Below, piece by piece: positions 1-6,357 of a stretch of DNA of 16,429 bases (its first letter is position 1; the number at the start of each line of letters is the position of its first letter). This DNA is from an uncultured Bacilli bacterium (GTDB lineage Bacteria; Bacillota_I; Bacilli_A; RF39; UBA660): contig CAKOYE010000021.1 in NCBI GenBank assembly GCA_934130485.1, positions 1 through 16,429 on the forward strand. The letters are read 5' to 3'. The notes below the pieces were generated by a model. That model was given only the letters and a program-made list of their open reading frames with translations, did no database searches and was not told the DNA's origin. A program made the position numbers and the translations under genes.

Positions 1-9
1 AAAGATCAT
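1..9 (-). CDS. Start of a leftward gene cut by the window edge (first 3 codons)
   Basis: On the minus strand positions 9-7 read ATG, followed by codons for Ile and Phe before the window ends. A good Shine-Dalgarno sequence (GAGGAA, positions 20-15) lies 5 nt upstream, and a strong SigA-like promoter with about a 23-nt leader lies just before it. This supports a real gene start, but three codons say nothing about the product. Confidence 0.55.
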
Positions 10-11
10 TC

Positions 12-33
12 TGCTTCCTCTTTCGTGAAAGCA
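12..33 (-). promoter_or_regulatory. Possible 5'-terminal mRNA hairpin covering part of the ribosome binding site
   Basis: In the leftward transcript, UGCUUUC (33-27) can pair with GGAAGCA (18-12). This gives a 7-bp stem with one G-U pair and an 8-nt loop. The 3' arm includes the GG of the GAGGAA ribosome binding site, and the hairpin begins at about the predicted transcription start. It could stabilise the 5' end or damp translation. The stem is short, so chance is possible. Confidence 0.3.
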
Positions 34-38
34 CTACT

Positions 39-67
39 AATATATCAAATGTTTTCACTTAAGTCAA
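39..67 (-). promoter_or_regulatory. Strong SigA-type promoter for the leftward gene at the left edge
   Basis: On the minus strand the -35 box is TTGACT (67-62), the spacer is exactly 17 nt, and the -10 box is TATATT (44-39). Each box matches consensus at 5 of 6 positions. Runs of A and T just upstream (71-98) resemble an UP element. The expected transcription start is near position 32. This is the best promoter in the window. Confidence 0.75.
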
Positions 68-77
68 CACTTTTTTT

Positions 78-98
78 GAAAAAAAATGATTTTTTTTC
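78..98. repeat. A8/T8 inverted repeat upstream of a strong promoter
   Basis: A G is followed by eight A, then TGA, eight T and a C, which forms a 9-bp perfect inverted repeat with a 3-nt spacer. It lies about 11 bp upstream of the -35 box at 67-62 and downstream of the ntdP stop codon. It could act as an UP element or curved DNA, or as a weak AT-only terminator for ntdP. In sequence this AT-rich the repeat could also be chance. Confidence 0.3.
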
Positions 99-154
99 GA
101 TTTTAATTTAATTCTTTATTTTTTTTCATTTACAATATTATTATATTCATTTTT

Positions 155-706
155 TTAATAAACTTTACCGTTTTTTTTATCTTTAATTTTCATATATTTA
201 GAACAATAATTTTTGTTGAATTCCTCGTTAAAATATACTGCACCATTTTTATATTCCTTCAACAATTCATCTAATCCATTTTTTATAGCAGTATCTAAAT
301 CTGAAGAGTAATTCATTATTTTCTTGTGATATTTATACTCCATACGGTCTAAAACCTTGTACTCTAAACTTGGAAATATTCTCAAATCTAAATCGTAATC
401 AATATATTTAATGGTATTGTCCTCTATTATAAATGGCGAGGCAATATTGCAGTAATAATATATTCCATCTTTTTTTAATTGGCATATTATATTAAACCAT
501 TTATGTTTAAAAAAATACATAATTGCAGGTTCTTTCGTTCTCCAAGTATTTCCTTCTGATTCTGTGACAAGGGTCCTCATATTTCCAAAAACTAAATAAT
601 CTTTTTTTTCATCTAAAAATACAGCCTCATCCCATGAACGATGTATTTTTCCATTATGTTTATAACATTGTATTTGTATTTTATCACCAACATTTAATTT
701 ATACAA
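155..706 (-). CDS. ntdP: DUF402 nucleoside tri-/diphosphatase, NtdP (YgaC) family
   Basis: This protein closely resembles the DUF402 family of Bacilli (B. subtilis YgaC, S. aureus NtdP), cytosolic metal-dependent enzymes that hydrolyse nucleoside tri- and diphosphates. Visible family blocks, numbered from the TTG start, are YKHNGKIHRSW (15-25), TESEGNTWRTKEPA (48-61), GIYYYCNIASP (81-91) and KYIDYDLD (100-107), the last being the acidic metal-binding region. The length of 183 aa is normal for the family. The reading frame also opens at a GTG three codons upstream, but that GTG lies inside the Shine-Dalgarno sequence AGAGGTGAT, so TTG at 706-704 is the better start. The gene is separated from ctpA upstream by a terminator and has its own putative promoter. 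Family assignment is firm; the exact physiological substrate is inferred. Confidence 0.88.
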   Translation of the reverse strand: MYKLNVGDKIQIQCYKHNGKIHRSWDEAVFLDEKKDYLVFGNMRTLVTESEGNTWRTKEPAIMYFFKHKWFNIICQLKKDGIYYYCNIASPFIIEDNTIKYIDYDLDLRIFPSLEYKVLDRMEYKYHKKIMNYSSDLDTAIKNGLDELLKEYKNGAVYFNEEFNKNYCSKYMKIKDKKNGKVY

Positions 707-725
707 ATTAATCACCTCTAGTGCA

Positions 726-754
726 ATTATAACTTTTTTTTTAAAATAAATAAA
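726..754 (-). promoter_or_regulatory. Putative ntdP promoter nested against the ctpA terminator
   Basis: On the minus strand a perfect TATAAT (731-726) is preceded, after 17 nt, by TTTATT (754-749), a weak -35 that overlaps the arm of the ctpA terminator. The predicted start near 719 would give a 13-nt leader beginning with the Shine-Dalgarno sequence AGAGGTGAT. Confidence 0.5.
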
Positions 755-780
755 GAGAATTGTTTAAACAATTCTCTTTA
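751..780 (-). terminator. Rho-independent terminator of ctpA
   Basis: A perfect 30-bp inverted repeat (15 bp per arm, centre TTTAAA) begins at the ctpA stop codon itself. On the leftward transcript it is followed by UUUAUUUU, as expected of an intrinsic terminator. Confidence 0.75.
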
Positions 781-1953
781 TTTACATAAAAATTCTATTG
801 CTGATTGCAATTGTACATCATTTTCTTCATTTGGCTCATTAAAATATCTTTCACTTTGTTCGATTTTAATATTAGGTTCTATTCCTACTTTTTCTATTGA
901 ATTTCCTTTTGCAGTTAACCATTCTCTTGTTGTAAATTTATACTGTTCACCATTTTCAAGGGTTCTCACCTCTTGTGCTGTTCCTTTACCATATGTATTT
1001 ACTCCTATAACAGTTGCACGATAAACCTCCTTAAGTGCACCTGTCATAAGTTCTGAAGCTGAGGCACTATTTTCATTAACTAAAACAACAATAGGATATT
1101 TACGATTATTATTTCCGTGTGAATAATATTTAGTTATTTTGTCCTTTTCTTTCATTTGATAAATTACATTATCTTCATTTATAAATAAAGACACAATATT
1201 ATCAACTACTTTCAACTGTCCGCCTGTGTTATCACGTAAATCTATTATTAATGAATCAATATTTTTCGTTTCCAACGATTCTAGTGATTTTTCAAATTGT
1301 TCATATGAGTTTGAAGCAAAATTGGTTAGTTTTATGTAGCCAATTTTTTTATTTTCGCGTTCATATATATTTTCAACAACACTCTTTACAGTAATAATTT
1401 CTCTTTTTAATACTGTTTTATATTGATTGTCGCCTCTTTTATAAGAAATCGCAAATTCATCATCATAGCTATTAATCATTTCTTTTATTTCATCTAACGT
1501 TTTATTATAAATATTTGTATTCCCAATAGAAATTAAAATATCATCGATTTTAAGTCCACTTGTATCAGCTGGTGAAGTTGGAAAAACGTAAGTTATAATT
1601 GGTTCATAATTTTCATTATAACCTATTTGAACACCAATTCCCTGATATTCACCATTGATAATAAGATTAAAATTATCAACATCAGTTGCATTAATATAAT
1701 CTGCATATGGATCTTCTAAACATTCAATCATTCCCTTAATTGCTGCTGAAACCAAATCTCTTCCATTAATATTTTTGTAAGAATTTTCTAGTATATATTC
1801 GTAATTTGAAATAATTTCTGTTTCATAACTACTCAAACTTGTTTCAACATTTGATTGTTTAATTGAAAAACCGGTAAAAAAACTAACTAAAGATGTAATA
1901 ATTATAATTCCAATTAATTCCTTTATGCCAAATATATTTTTTCCTTTTTGCAT
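778..1953 (-). CDS. ctpA: S41 carboxyl-terminal processing protease (CtpA/CtpB type) with PDZ domain
   Basis: This is a membrane-anchored serine protease that acts outside the cytoplasm and cleaves substrates recognised by their C-termini. A single N-terminal transmembrane segment (about residues 12-29) is followed by a linker, a PDZ domain (about 95-170, containing GIGVQIG and the core TSPADTSGLKIDDIL), and the S41 peptidase core with DLRDNTGG. The catalytic set of CtpB is intact: Ser298 in NSASASE, Lys323 in YGKGTAQ and Gln327, with the family's Ser-Lys spacing of 25. Length (391 aa) is slightly short but complete. The start has a good ribosome binding site (AAAGGGG) and lies 17 nt after the upstream thioredoxin-like gene, so the two are probably co-transcribed. 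Substrates cannot be told from sequence; members process PSII D1, sporulation or envelope proteins. Confidence 0.93.
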   Translation of the reverse strand: MQKGKNIFGIKELIGIIIITSLVSFFTGFSIKQSNVETSLSSYETEIISNYEYILENSYKNINGRDLVSAAIKGMIECLEDPYADYINATDVDNFNLIINGEYQGIGVQIGYNENYEPIITYVFPTSPADTSGLKIDDILISIGNTNIYNKTLDEIKEMINSYDDEFAISYKRGDNQYKTVLKREIITVKSVVENIYERENKKIGYIKLTNFASNSYEQFEKSLESLETKNIDSLIIDLRDNTGGQLKVVDNIVSLFINEDNVIYQMKEKDKITKYYSHGNNNRKYPIVVLVNENSASASELMTGALKEVYRATVIGVNTYGKGTAQEVRTLENGEQYKFTTREWLTAKGNSIEKVGIEPNIKIEQSERYFNEPNEENDVQLQSAIEFLCK

Positions 1954-1970
1954 AGTTTACCCCTTTATTA

Positions 1971-2468
1971 TTAATTGTTCATATTTATAAATGCTTGCAT
2001 TACAGAACTATTCCCATCATATGCTTCAATTATTTTACCAGAATTAATTCTAACTAAGGATGTATCAGAAACTCTTAATTGTCCAATATCTTCAACTTTT
2101 AGGTTACTAGTATCAGATAAATACTTAGTATTCATACCATTATCAATTAATGAATAATAAAATTTATTACCATTGCTATATTTACTTATATATTCTTTAT
2201 ATTTTTTTGTATAATCATCTTTTTTTACCAATAAAACATAATAATCTTCTTCATTTTGATTTAAAATTTCTCCCATTAAAATTTCATCATACTGAATAGT
2301 AGTTATTGTGTTTTTTGGATCATTATTATTACTTTCTGATTGTTTATTTTTCTGTATATAATATGTTAGAACATAAAATAGTCCAAACACAATTAGAAGT
2401 ACTATAATTATTTTAACTAAATTTCCCATTTCAAAATCTTGATTATAACTTTTATTATTATTCTTCAT
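1971..2468 (-). CDS. Single-pass membrane protein with a cysteine-free thioredoxin-like domain
   Basis: I do not recognise a named family. From the chosen start the protein has 165 aa: a short Asn-rich cytoplasmic N-terminus, one transmembrane helix (about 18-37), then an extracytoplasmic domain. Its order of predicted strands and helices resembles thioredoxin: a YYVLLVKKDD strand, a long amphipathic helix, then TSLVRINSGKIIEAYDG, which looks like the final beta-hairpin of thioredoxins. The protein has no cysteine, so no CXXC motif, and the usual cis-Pro is replaced by Ser. A redox role is therefore unlikely; binding or scaffolding is a guess. ATG at 2468 is chosen because GGGTGAT lies just upstream. 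A longer reading with 15 extra residues would run through the predicted promoter. It is followed after 17 nt by ctpA, which suggests a shared role with the protease. Confidence 0.75.
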   Translation of the reverse strand: MKNNNKSYNQDFEMGNLVKIIIVLLIVFGLFYVLTYYIQKNKQSESNNNDPKNTITTIQYDEILMGEILNQNEEDYYVLLVKKDDYTKKYKEYISKYSNGNKFYYSLIDNGMNTKYLSDTSNLKVEDIGQLRVSDTSLVRINSGKIIEAYDGNSSVMQAFINMNN

Positions 2469-2484
2469 ATTATCACCCAACAAC

Positions 2485-2513
2485 ATTATAAACATTTTTA
2501 TTTTTAAAATCAA
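2485..2513 (-). promoter_or_regulatory. SigA-type promoter for the thioredoxin-like/ctpA operon
   Basis: Minus-strand TTGATT (2513-2508), a 17-nt spacer and a perfect TATAAT (2490-2485). The predicted start near 2478 gives a leader of about 10 nt that begins with the Shine-Dalgarno sequence GGGTGAT. Confidence 0.7.
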
Positions 2514-2544
2514 TTAAAATTTATTAATGTTTGAATTCAAATTA

Positions 2545-2570
2545 AAATTGCGCTAAAAATAGCACAATTT
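2545..2570 (-). terminator. Terminator of the lipoprotein gene
   Basis: AAATTG-U-GCTA / TAGC-G-CAATTT forms an 11-bp hairpin with a 4-nt loop two bases after the lipoprotein stop codon. The central U-G pair works only in the leftward transcript (it is C-A in the other direction), which fits leftward use. The following U-run is weak (UUUUAAUUU). Confidence 0.6.
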
Positions 2571-2571
2571 A

Positions 2572-3576
2572 TTATTTAGATACTGGCATTACACTGACTG
2601 ATTTAACTACACTTACTAACTCATCCTGTGTTAATGAATCGGATACTAAATAATATTCGGTATTATTGCTAACCCAACTTGCAGAATTATCTGATAATGC
2701 ACCAATTGTATCAGTTAATATAAGTGGTTCACCATCAACCGGTATTGTATTTAAATCCTCATCATAATTAAGCGTTTCTTGAACAAATACAAAGGGTTTT
2801 TCGCCAGTAAATGTTAATATTACTCTTTCTCCATTTTCTTTACTTACAATATTTTGTCCTGTTAAATATGTATTTGCAGGTACATACATCGGATAAATTA
2901 TATCCTCAATTTTTCCTGTAGTTTTAACATTTTGTTCATTTTGACCAGAAACAGTCATATTTTCTTTTAATTCAAAATAACTTTCATCAAATTTAGCATC
3001 CATATCAACACTATTAAAATTCATTTTCATTTTTACTTCATCTGATTCATTTAACACTTCAACTTTTGTAATGTTTACATCTTTATCAATGTATATTTTT
3101 TGTTTTATCAAATCTTTGCTATTAGAATAATTAACCTTCGTTGTATAAATATATTCAGAATCATTTTGTTCAAATATTCTTTCTGAATCATTGTTCATAT
3201 CTTTCAATAAAGTTTGAAACAAATAACTTTGTGAATTATTGTATGGCCAATCACTTTGAAATTTAAAACTTTTATTTAACGATGGTGTAAGTACGTAAAC
3301 TCCTTCTTTATTTTTTAATATAATTTGTTCATGATTATTTGTTTTATTTTTTAAACTTACTCTAAAATAATCACCAGTTTTATAAGCAACATCTACATCG
3401 TAGTCATAAACATATTCTGCATTTATAATTTCAAGTTCACCTACAATATGATATGCACTACTATTCTCGATTTTTTTTGTAAGTTCCTTTAATATATCCT
3501 TTTCACCTTTTTTTCCACAACCAGAAAACAATAATAAACAAACTGCACATATACTTACTAAAAGTATTTTTTTCAT
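2572..3576 (-). CDS. LolA/RseB-fold lipoprotein (YdcC/GerS-like)
   Basis: This is a secreted, lipid-anchored protein of 334 aa. The N-terminus is a lipoprotein signal peptide: basic MKK, a hydrophobic core, and a lipobox FSGC with the lipidated Cys at position 20. The mature part begins with a helix (DILKELTKKIENSSAYHIVGELEI) followed by alternating beta strands (VDVAYKTGDYFRVSLKNK, IILKNKEGVYVLTP), a pattern typical of the LolA/LppX/RseB half-barrel found in Gram-positive proteins such as YdcC and GerS. The C-terminal part (about 225-334) looks like the RseB-type domain that ends in a short Val/Ser-rich strand. The ribosome binding site GAGGTG is good. It appears monocistronic, with a promoter and a terminator of its own. 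The fold is inferred from pattern only; a role in envelope or sporulation is a family-based guess. Confidence 0.72.
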   Translation of the reverse strand: MKKILLVSICAVCLLLFSGCGKKGEKDILKELTKKIENSSAYHIVGELEIINAEYVYDYDVDVAYKTGDYFRVSLKNKTNNHEQIILKNKEGVYVLTPSLNKSFKFQSDWPYNNSQSYLFQTLLKDMNNDSERIFEQNDSEYIYTTKVNYSNSKDLIKQKIYIDKDVNITKVEVLNESDEVKMKMNFNSVDMDAKFDESYFELKENMTVSGQNEQNVKTTGKIEDIIYPMYVPANTYLTGQNIVSKENGERVILTFTGEKPFVFVQETLNYDEDLNTIPVDGEPLILTDTIGALSDNSASWVSNNTEYYLVSDSLTQDELVSVVKSVSVMPVSK

Positions 3577-3604
3577 TTTTTCACCTCATAATTAATTTCA
3601 TTTA

Positions 3605-3610
3605 ATTATA
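3605..3610 (-). promoter_or_regulatory. Candidate -10 box for the lipoprotein gene
   Basis: A perfect TATAAT on the minus strand would give a start near 3598 and a leader of about 22 nt ahead of GAGGTG. No good -35 is visible 16-18 nt upstream, so this is tentative. Confidence 0.4.
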
Positions 3611-3689
3611 TGGAACAAATATTCTAATTATGATGAATAAATTTATTTTTTCTGGAAATCATATTAATGAAATTACGAAAGGAGATTAT

Positions 3690-3890
3690 ATGGAAACATT
3701 ACAAAAAATTGCACTTGTTTTTACGGTTATTGGTGCTCTTAATTGGGGATTAATTGGTTTTTTCGATTTTAATCTCGTAACTATGATTTTTGGTGATGGA
3801 ACTCTTTTAACTCGTATTATATATATGATTGTTGGAATTGCTGGAATCATCAATATATATACGCTTTTTAGTCATATAGAATCAAAATAA
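3690..3890 (+). CDS. DUF378 small membrane protein (YuzA-like)
   Basis: This is a 66-aa protein made almost entirely of two transmembrane helices (about 5-26 and 40-60). The conserved block IGALNWGLIGFFDFNLV, with the NWG(L) core, marks the DUF378 family, which includes B. subtilis YuzA. Its biochemical role is unknown. The frame is open 20 codons upstream to an ATG at 3630, but a strong ribosome binding site (AAAGGAG) sits 6 nt before ATG 3690, and homologues start at this point. It is the only rightward gene in the left half, running divergently from the lipoprotein and convergently with the glycosyltransferase. I could not identify its promoter. Confidence 0.88.
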   Translation: METLQKIALVFTVIGALNWGLIGFFDFNLVTMIFGDGTLLTRIIYMIVGIAGIINIYTLFSHIESK

Positions 3891-3925
3891 AACTGATTCC
3901 AGATATAGTTCTGAAATCAGTTTTT
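3889..3925. terminator. Bidirectional terminator between DUF378 gene and lafB
   Basis: AAAACTGATT (3889-3898) and AATCAGTTTT (3915-3924) form a 10-bp stem, extended by CAGA/TCTG after one mismatch. T-runs flank it on both sides. It lies between the convergent stop codons and overlaps the end of the rightward gene, so it can serve both. Confidence 0.8.
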
Positions 3926-4927
3926 CTAGCGATCTATTACTTCCTTATAAATGTTTATTAAGTGTTTTCCTACATTTTTTATTTCTTTTGGTTCAACAGT
4001 TTTATAGGCATTATCAACTAAAGATGGTAATTCTTTCTCAAGTATTTTTTTTATGTACATTTCGAATTCATCAATATTGCTGGCTTTATACACATCAATA
4101 TTTTTTTTTGTCCAATCAAAGACAGGTATATCACTTACAATTGTATCAATTTTGCTAGTAAACGCTTCCAATATTGGTATTCCTTCAGTTTCTTCTTTTG
4201 TAGGAAAAATAAATAAATTGGCACCAGAATATGCTCCCCTTAATATTTCCGGCTCTACATATCCTGGAAAATATAGATTTGACAATTTAGTTTTTAATGC
4301 CCTTCTAACCTTTACTGGTGACATATAAAGTGGATTTGATCCGAACCAAATAAATTTATATTGTGGTAATCTTTTTGCAAGTTCTATAAATTCTAAAATT
4401 CCTTTTCTTTCAAAATATAGTCCAACACCCATTACTACTTTATCATTTTCAGTAAAATTAAATTTTTTTCTAAATAACTTACCAAGCTCTATATTTTTTT
4501 CAAAAAATTTCATATCAATTCCGTTTGATAACGGATAAATTTTTCGTTCTAAATTATATTTTTCCAATAATTTTTTAGAATATTCTGTAGGCGTAATCAA
4601 GTAATCGCCCTGTTTATAGCATTTGCATATCCATTTTTTAAATACAGGTGATAGAAAATTTGAAAAAGGAAATGAGTTTTTAAAGTCTTCTTCAGTAGAG
4701 TGAGCATGAAAAACAACTTTTTTTCCCATTTTGTGTGCTTTTTTTGCAAATAGATAAGCTCTAGGATTATAAAAATTTATATGAACTATATCAAAATCAT
4801 TACACTTTGAATCTAATGTGTATTCAATATCACTATTTTTAAGAGCATCAATTTGATGATTTATTGCTTTTCCAAGTCCACTATTTTTAATCTTTTTTAA
4901 TCCCTCTGAATATAATAATACTTTCAT
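3926..4927 (-). CDS. lafB: GT4-family glycosyltransferase, LafB/CpoA-like (galactosyl-glucosyl-diacylglycerol synthase)
   Basis: This is a GT-B fold retaining glycosyltransferase of 333 aa, and closely resembles streptococcal CpoA/LafB, which adds a second sugar to monoglucosyl-diacylglycerol at the inner face of the membrane to make glycolipid anchors. Shared blocks include MKVLLYSEG and a GLGKA loop (about 17-21), HAHSTEEDFKNSF (74-86), the LSP.FKKWIC segment (92-101), ITPTEYSKKLL (111-121), SNGID (134-138), the phosphate-binding GVGLYFERKG (167-176) and the donor-binding E-x7-E (Glu246 to Glu254). The usual partner LafA is not next to it. It follows cdaR after a 74-nt gap with a hairpin, so it is either expressed by read-through or from a promoter I cannot see. 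Family assignment is strong; the exact sugar and acceptor are inferred. Confidence 0.82.
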   Translation of the reverse strand: MKVLLYSEGLKKIKNSGLGKAINHQIDALKNSDIEYTLDSKCNDFDIVHINFYNPRAYLFAKKAHKMGKKVVFHAHSTEEDFKNSFPFSNFLSPVFKKWICKCYKQGDYLITPTEYSKKLLEKYNLERKIYPLSNGIDMKFFEKNIELGKLFRKKFNFTENDKVVMGVGLYFERKGILEFIELAKRLPQYKFIWFGSNPLYMSPVKVRRALKTKLSNLYFPGYVEPEILRGAYSGANLFIFPTKEETEGIPILEAFTSKIDTIVSDIPVFDWTKKNIDVYKASNIDEFEMYIKKILEKELPSLVDNAYKTVEPKEIKNVGKHLINIYKEVIDR

Positions 4928-4961
4928 AATGATCTACCTACCTTTTATGTCAATTTTCAAA

Positions 4962-4988
4962 GAATCATCGATAAATAATCAATGATTC
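4962..4988 (-). terminator. Hairpin terminator or attenuator after cdaR
   Basis: GAATCATUGAU / AUCGAUGAUUC forms an 11-bp stem with a 5-nt loop in the leftward transcript. One U-G pair would be a C-A mismatch in the opposite direction, so the hairpin is suited to leftward transcription. It is followed only by UUUG, so termination may be partial and allow read-through into lafB. Confidence 0.6.
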
Positions 4989-5001
4989 CTTGTTATCTAA
5001 A

Positions 5002-6357
5002 TTATTTTCTAGTAATTTTTACTTTTACCTTCTTTGTTTTAACAACATACTCTACTTTAACATCATCACCAGTTACAAGCACATCTACTTCATGAGTTCC
5101 TTCACCATACCCACTTAAATCCAAATATGCTGTAACATCATCAGTTGTTATATTTTTTATAACTGATTCTACTCCTTTTAACGTAACTGTAACACTAGTA
5201 TCGCTTGCACTTACACCTTGAACACTATATCCATCAGCAAGATTTCTATATTTAATATCTATTCCTGCTAGGTCTTTTGATGTTGAATTGTCTAATCCAA
5301 CGTTTACGGTTATGTTATTTACACTCATATGTTTTATACCAACTGGTTTTTCTAATTCCATCTTATATTGTTTATTGCTACTTAAATCATTAACATCAAC
5401 TTCAACTGGTATATATGTAAGTGAATTCAAGGTTTCTTCATCACCATAAACCTTAACACTTGTTTCACTAGAGTTTATCGAACTAATTGCCTTTCCAAAT
5501 GCTACATTTCCAACTGGAATTACTTTTATAGGTAATTCTTTGCTTGGAGAACTAATTTTTATATCAGCGTTAATTTTTTCTGGAACAATTTCTACATCTA
5601 CAACATTACCATTTTCATCATATGCTTTTAATGCAATATCATTAATTGTCGTTACACCTACTTCTTGTTTTACTAAATTATTAATATCTATTAATGCCTT
5701 TACCGTTGCAACTTTTTTAAGTTGATATTCAGCACCCTTAATTACTACCTTATCAGTGCTAATTGAAACATTATCAATAACTAATTTGTTATCAAGGCTA
5801 TCTTGGTTTAACAAATCATAAGTTAAAGTTCTTGTTTCAGAAATTTTTGGATAAATAATAACCGTTGCAGTTGAAGGATTAACATTATAATCAATTGATG
5901 CTAATGCCTGATTATACTTAATATTAACCTTATGTGTACCTGGTTTTAAACCTGTCAAATCTACAACAACATCGTGAGATGGCGATTGTTTTGCAAAATA
6001 CAAATCTGCCTTCCTACCAATTAAAGTAATGTCAACTTCTTCCGGTAAACCTTCTACAACATAAGCTTCTTCATTCATTATAACTTGTACTGGTTGACTT
6101 TTCAAAATTTCAGCAGAACTTTCAGAAAAGAATAATTTTTTTTGATCAATAACAACAAAAGTAACAATTGCTATTATTAATGAAATAAATAATAATGTAC
6201 TAGTTTTTGACAACCAATTTTCGACCTTACGACTTGATTTATCAAACTTTTCTGTTATCTTTAATATTAATTTTGTTATAGGAATAATAATTTTTTTATC
6301 AAAGAACATTCCAATAGCATGAAAGAAATTTCCAATGCCTTTAATTATTTTCTTCAT
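5002..6357 (-). CDS. cdaR: CdaR, YbbR-domain regulator of diadenylate cyclase
   Basis: CdaR is the membrane-anchored partner that modulates CdaA and so the level of cyclic di-AMP. The protein (451 aa) has an N-terminal amphipathic, Lys/Ile/Phe-rich cytoplasmic segment of about 50 residues, one transmembrane helix (about 54-70), and then an extracytoplasmic beta-rich region with several YbbR repeats, I estimate four (around 80-165, 175-265, 270-350 and 355-447). Each shows the pattern of a strand, a G.(A/S) turn and a V.V.L ending, for example EGLPEEVDITLIG and VSASDTSVTVTLKGVES. The start overlaps cdaA by 17 nt and has a GAGGAGG ribosome binding site inside cdaA, so the two are translationally coupled. 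The cytoplasmic extension before the membrane helix seems longer than in the B. subtilis protein as I recall it. Confidence 0.9.
   Translation of the reverse strand: MKKIIKGIGNFFHAIGMFFDKKIIIPITKLILKITEKFDKSSRKVENWLSKTSTLLFISLIIAIVTFVVIDQKKLFFSESSAEILKSQPVQVIMNEEAYVVEGLPEEVDITLIGRKADLYFAKQSPSHDVVVDLTGLKPGTHKVNIKYNQALASIDYNVNPSTATVIIYPKISETRTLTYDLLNQDSLDNKLVIDNVSISTDKVVIKGAEYQLKKVATVKALIDINNLVKQEVGVTTINDIALKAYDENGNVVDVEIVPEKINADIKISSPSKELPIKVIPVGNVAFGKAISSINSSETSVKVYGDEETLNSLTYIPVEVDVNDLSSNKQYKMELEKPVGIKHMSVNNITVNVGLDNSTSKDLAGIDIKYRNLADGYSVQGVSASDTSVTVTLKGVESVIKNITTDDVTAYLDLSGYGEGTHEVDVLVTGDDVKVEYVVKTKKVKVKITRK

Noticed and set aside
1..154. Small RNA or tRNA in the T-rich region at the left edge
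   Set aside because: No cloverleaf or other RNA fold is visible; a promoter and a gene start explain 1-67, and the rest is simple A/T runs.
707..715. GTG at 715 as the start of ntdP
   Set aside because: The GTG is part of the Shine-Dalgarno sequence AGAGGTGAT, so TTG at 706 with normal spacing is more likely.
2469..2513. Longer N-terminus (15 extra residues) for the thioredoxin-like protein at 1971-2468
   Set aside because: The extra codons run through a convincing promoter (TTGATT-17-TATAAT), and ATG 2468 has a good ribosome binding site.
3630..3689. Upstream ATG giving a 20-residue extension to the DUF378 protein
   Set aside because: No ribosome binding site there, whereas AAAGGAG precedes ATG 3690, and DUF378 proteins begin at that point.
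4053..4328. Open frames opposite lafB, cdaA, cdaR, addB, addA and other genes
   Set aside because: They are shadows of well-supported genes, carry no recognisable domains and have no ribosome binding sites.
4926..4954. A consensus TTGACA (4954-4949) with CATTAT after 17 nt on the minus strand, just before lafB
   Set aside because: The -10 box would overlap the lafB start codon, so transcription would begin inside the gene, downstream of its ATG and ribosome binding site.
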